Positions 61,078 through 64,000 of a stretch of 64,000 bases of DNA are shown here, in pieces (the first letter of the stretch is position 1; the number at the start of each line of letters is the position of its first letter). Both the position numbers and the translations under genes were made by a program. Where the stretch lies: NCBI RefSeq assembly GCF_009730915.1, contig NC_052474.1, forward strand, positions 19,503,501 to 19,567,500, in the 5' to 3' direction. This DNA comes from Dioscorea cayenensis subsp. rotundata (Eukaryota; Streptophyta; Magnoliopsida; Dioscoreales; Dioscoreaceae). The notes beneath the pieces were generated by a model, which searched no databases, had not been told where the DNA came from, and saw only the letters and a program-made list of their open reading frames with translations.

Positions 61078-63207
61078 ATGGAACCCTCGTCTACCGCGCC
61101 GCCGACAGAGACGACGCCGGTGACGGCGATGGCATCGGCGATACCTGTAGAAGAAGGCGTGGAGGAGATGACACTGACGGTGAAGTGGAACGGCAAAGAG
61201 TATATCATTCGTGTTTGCGGCGACGACACTGTCAGCGAGCTCAAGCGCCGTATCTGTGAGGTTACTACGGTTCTCCCCAAGCGCCAGAAGCTCTTGTACC
61301 CTAAGCTGGCGTCGAAGCTTGGGGATGACTCCATTCTTCTCTCTCAACTCCCTCTCAAACCCTCCGTCAAGATGACTATGATCGGGTCTGGTTCTAACCC
61401 CTAAAATTATATCCTAACCCTAATTTGATTTCTTGTTTTGGTGGTTCTTTCTACATAACAAAGTTCCATTTTGTCTGTGATTCAGAACGGTGGAAGATGA
61501 AATTTTTGTGGATCAAGTGGACTCGCCGGAGATTGTGGATGATTTTGAGCTGGGTCAGGAGGAGGTTGTTGATATCAAAGATAAGCATGTGAATAAGATG
61601 AAATTGAAGCGGCGTGTCAGCCAGTATAAGGTTTGCGGCTTAACAGAGCTTCACATTGTGATTTTGGGTTTTGAGTTTGTAGGCTGCTACCTTAAATAAG
61701 TGAATTATTTCTTAAGTTATGTTTCTGTCTAAGCATCTTAAAATTCTAGACTGTAGGTAGAAGAAAGGTTGAACTCAAATTATCTTACTAATCCTTTTGT
61801 TGGTTCTAATAAAAACGGAAAAATGACTTGGAGCATGACCTCTCTTTCATAATCTTGTTTTAGTTATCAACCTGCTAGTTAAAGGGCATCCACATGTTGA
61901 TAAATGATCCTGTGGAATGTTTATGACTAAAGCTCCCACAAAATTTGCAGTTGAATACTAGATTTGGTGTCTGGCTTGTCCTTTTACTACTTAGCATCCT
62001 TTTATGCTGTGCATTTGATGCTTGCAGTTGTTTTCAAATTTGGGTTTTTTATTTCTAAACTGAGGTGAATGTAGTTTATGTGGTTCTAACCTTGAAAGTT
62101 CTCGGCGAGCGAAAGGCATGATGGGCTAACAAAAGCACTAGCCATGTGGGACTGGTGTGATTATATTCACAACCATAATATCCTATTCTTATTTCTAATG
62201 CTCTGAGCTTATATTTTAATCCCTATAACTTGGGTTGTAGTGTTTGGATCAGTGCTTTTATCTAGTCATCAAATCATTGTTTTTAGATTGTGTTCCACCT
62301 AATTACATATACCTTACCTTTGTTAGATCAAACTTTTGAATCCCTGTCGAGAAGGAAAAAAGCTTTTGGTTTTGGACATTGATTACACCCTATTTGATCA
62401 CAAATCCCCGGCTGAGAACCCACTTGAGCTCATGCGTCCATGTAAGTGAACTCTCTTGACCATTGTATAATTTCTCCTATTCTGCATTTTTTTTAACAAA
62501 AGAAGGGTTTGCAGATCTCCATGAATTCCTAACTGCTGCCTATGCAGAGTATGATGTCATCATATGGTCTGCAACTAGGTAAGTTCTAAATAGTTTCTTT
62601 TAATAATCCAAATTATGTTTTTTCTTTATTCCTGATCACAGATTGGATCATATAAAAATGGACTTTGAAGAAGTACCCTTTTTACAGTATGAAATGGGTA
62701 GAATTGAAGATGGGACAACTTGGAGTCTTGAGCAACCCTAATTACAGAATTACTGCTCTTCTAGATCACTTGGCTATGATAACAGTTCAATCTGATTCTA
62801 ATAAGACCTTTGATTGCAAGCCACTTGGTCTTATATGGGCTCTGCTTCCCGAGGTTTTTGCATTACACATAATAGACAAATTCCTTTGCTTCCATCTTCA
62901 ATTGTCAGAATGATAAACTCTGTAAATGTTTTTGCAGTTCTACAATGAAAAGAATACCATCATGTTTGATGATCTTAGAAGGAACTTTGTGATGAATCCA
63001 CAAAATGGTCTTACCATTAGACCCTTCAGGAAGGCCCATTTAAACCGTGGTAGTGATCAAGAACTTGTAAAATTGACCCAATATTTGTTGCCCATAGCAG
63101 AGCTTCCTGATCTGAGTTCACTTGATCATAGCATGTGGGAGTTATACACAGAAGCTAATGCCAAGAGGCGCAGGCATAGGTCAGTGACCATTGAGGGCTA
63201 TAGCTGA
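61078..63207 (+). CDS. UBLCP1: Ubiquitin-like domain-containing CTD phosphatase
   Basis: Six exons: 61078-61385, 61486-61630, 62327-62441, 62515-62578, 62688-62853, 62938-63207; 1068 bases, 355 residues. The N-terminal ubiquitin-like domain (about 28-105) has [10 protein letters not shown] and [20 protein letters not shown]. The FCP/SCP phosphatase domain (about 155-330) has the catalytic DxDxT motif in [12 protein letters not shown], then [24 protein letters not shown] and [10 protein letters not shown]. Known role in animals: nuclear dephosphorylation and inhibition of the 26S proteasome; plant orthologues are presumed similar. The start was chosen because the upstream frame extension (MGWIGRGTVP) would begin before the transcript. 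A possible extra intron in the last exon (CATAG|GTCAGT to TTTTGACAG near 63274) would shorten the C-terminus after RRRHS. Confidence 0.92.
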
Positions 63208-64000
63208 TAGTTAATTTGTTTGCTCATTGCATCATCTATGTGTTTTATTTATTTAATTTCCTATTTTTGACAGCTGAAAGCATCACCTTGCATAGTGCTC
63301 CTCTTTGATCTGACCTGTAGTTTTCCCGCGATGTTTTGAGCTTATATAAAGTCAGCACCAAGGGTACCTTTTCAAGGTTTATAAATTTCGGGAGTTCACA
63401 GACAACTCCTCATCTCTCGCATATACCTGTTCATGCTGTCATTTCCATCATGGAAACAATTTGCAATTGTTTTGTTCTTTCTATGCTTGCATAACCAATA
63501 GGTTTGCAGTTGCTAATGCTGTGTATGATAAATGTTGCAAAATGATAGTTCATATGAACCAAATATGTTAGGTGAGTGGTTGCTTTGGGCTTAAATGAAT
63601 TTTGGGATTTTTAATTCCCCCTATGATATAGCATATGGTATTGTTAACATGTGTAATATAAGAATTTCAGATAATTTCGAAAGTCATGATATATATACAC
63701 AGTGGGTAATGACTTAGTTCCGTTACGAAAGCCGCAACCAGGTGAGTTATCTTGGATTGATTCTGTCTTGGCGTGATTTCTATGGACAATAAGTTCAATG
63801 TCATTCATGAGCTGCTGCATTCTTTTAATTTTTATGAATGGGATTCATAGACGTGCTATACAATATATACATCCCTACATTTTTGCTATATCTTTTATAG
63901 TTGCCCTTTAATGTTTTCTATGTCATAATGCTGGTTTTATGTTGAATTGTTTTGCATTTCTTTCTAGAAATATAATGTATTGGAATAGTAAACAAATTAT
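63208..64000. other. UBLCP1 3' UTR and downstream sequence
   Basis: AT-rich non-coding sequence; no further gene, repeat or RNA recognised before the window ends. Confidence 0.4.

Noticed and set aside
60891..61347. Minus-strand frames of 133 and 147 codons over UBLCP1 exon 1
   Set aside because: Antisense shadows of a GC-rich coding exon.
1..64000. tRNA, rRNA or snoRNA genes
   Set aside because: No full cloverleaf, rRNA core or snoRNA box pair seen; tRNA-like stretches belong to SINEs. A tRNAscan or Infernal run would settle it.

Overview
The window is nuclear DNA of a flowering plant: spliced GT-AG genes with plant-specific orthologues, a chloroplast-type N-terminus, Tourist and Stowaway MITEs, Copia LTR retrotransposons, a LINE tail and tRNA-type SINEs in an AT-rich background. 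GC-rich first exons beside AT-rich remainders hint at a monocot; I cannot name the species.

0-20 kb is a degenerating minus-strand tandem array of small La-motif (LARP1-type) genes. I find six units: a relic (about 600-1040), A (3147-4507), B (8274-9564), C (12253-13540), D (16654-17946) and an orphan first exon E (19233-19483). All share one five-exon plan in which the last exon ends just after the La motif. Only B reads through intact as a 218-residue protein. A lost its ATG and has a shifted C-terminus, C has a nonsense codon plus exon-4 damage, and D and E carry frameshifts in exon 1. Comparing the units dates the insertions: a Copia 3' end with LTR is shared by A-C, whereas a Mutator-like element (next to A) and two SINE-like elements (next to C and D) arrived later.

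22-27 kb holds a minus-strand ten-exon gene for a chloroplast-type DUF1292/DUF3727 protein with an apparent frameshift in exon 1. A GC-rich putative 5' UTR exon at 27.7 kb points the other way. It is followed by 7 kb of two broken minus-strand Copia elements, then by the 25-exon gene for the peroxisomal ABC transporter PXA1/CTS/ABCD1 (36171-48992, plus strand, 1344 residues). The Copia block probably sits in the PXA1 leader intron.

49.6-54.6 kb contains a young Copia element bounded by CAATA target duplications, with the reverse transcriptase core deleted. Two ordinary plus-strand genes follow: tubulin-folding cofactor B (55905-60204, with a likely GC-AG intron) and the CTD phosphatase UBLCP1 (61078-63207). 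The housekeeping genes form no evident pathway with each other. The most unusual item is the La-motif array; I saw no CRISPR, integron, defence or biosynthetic cluster.
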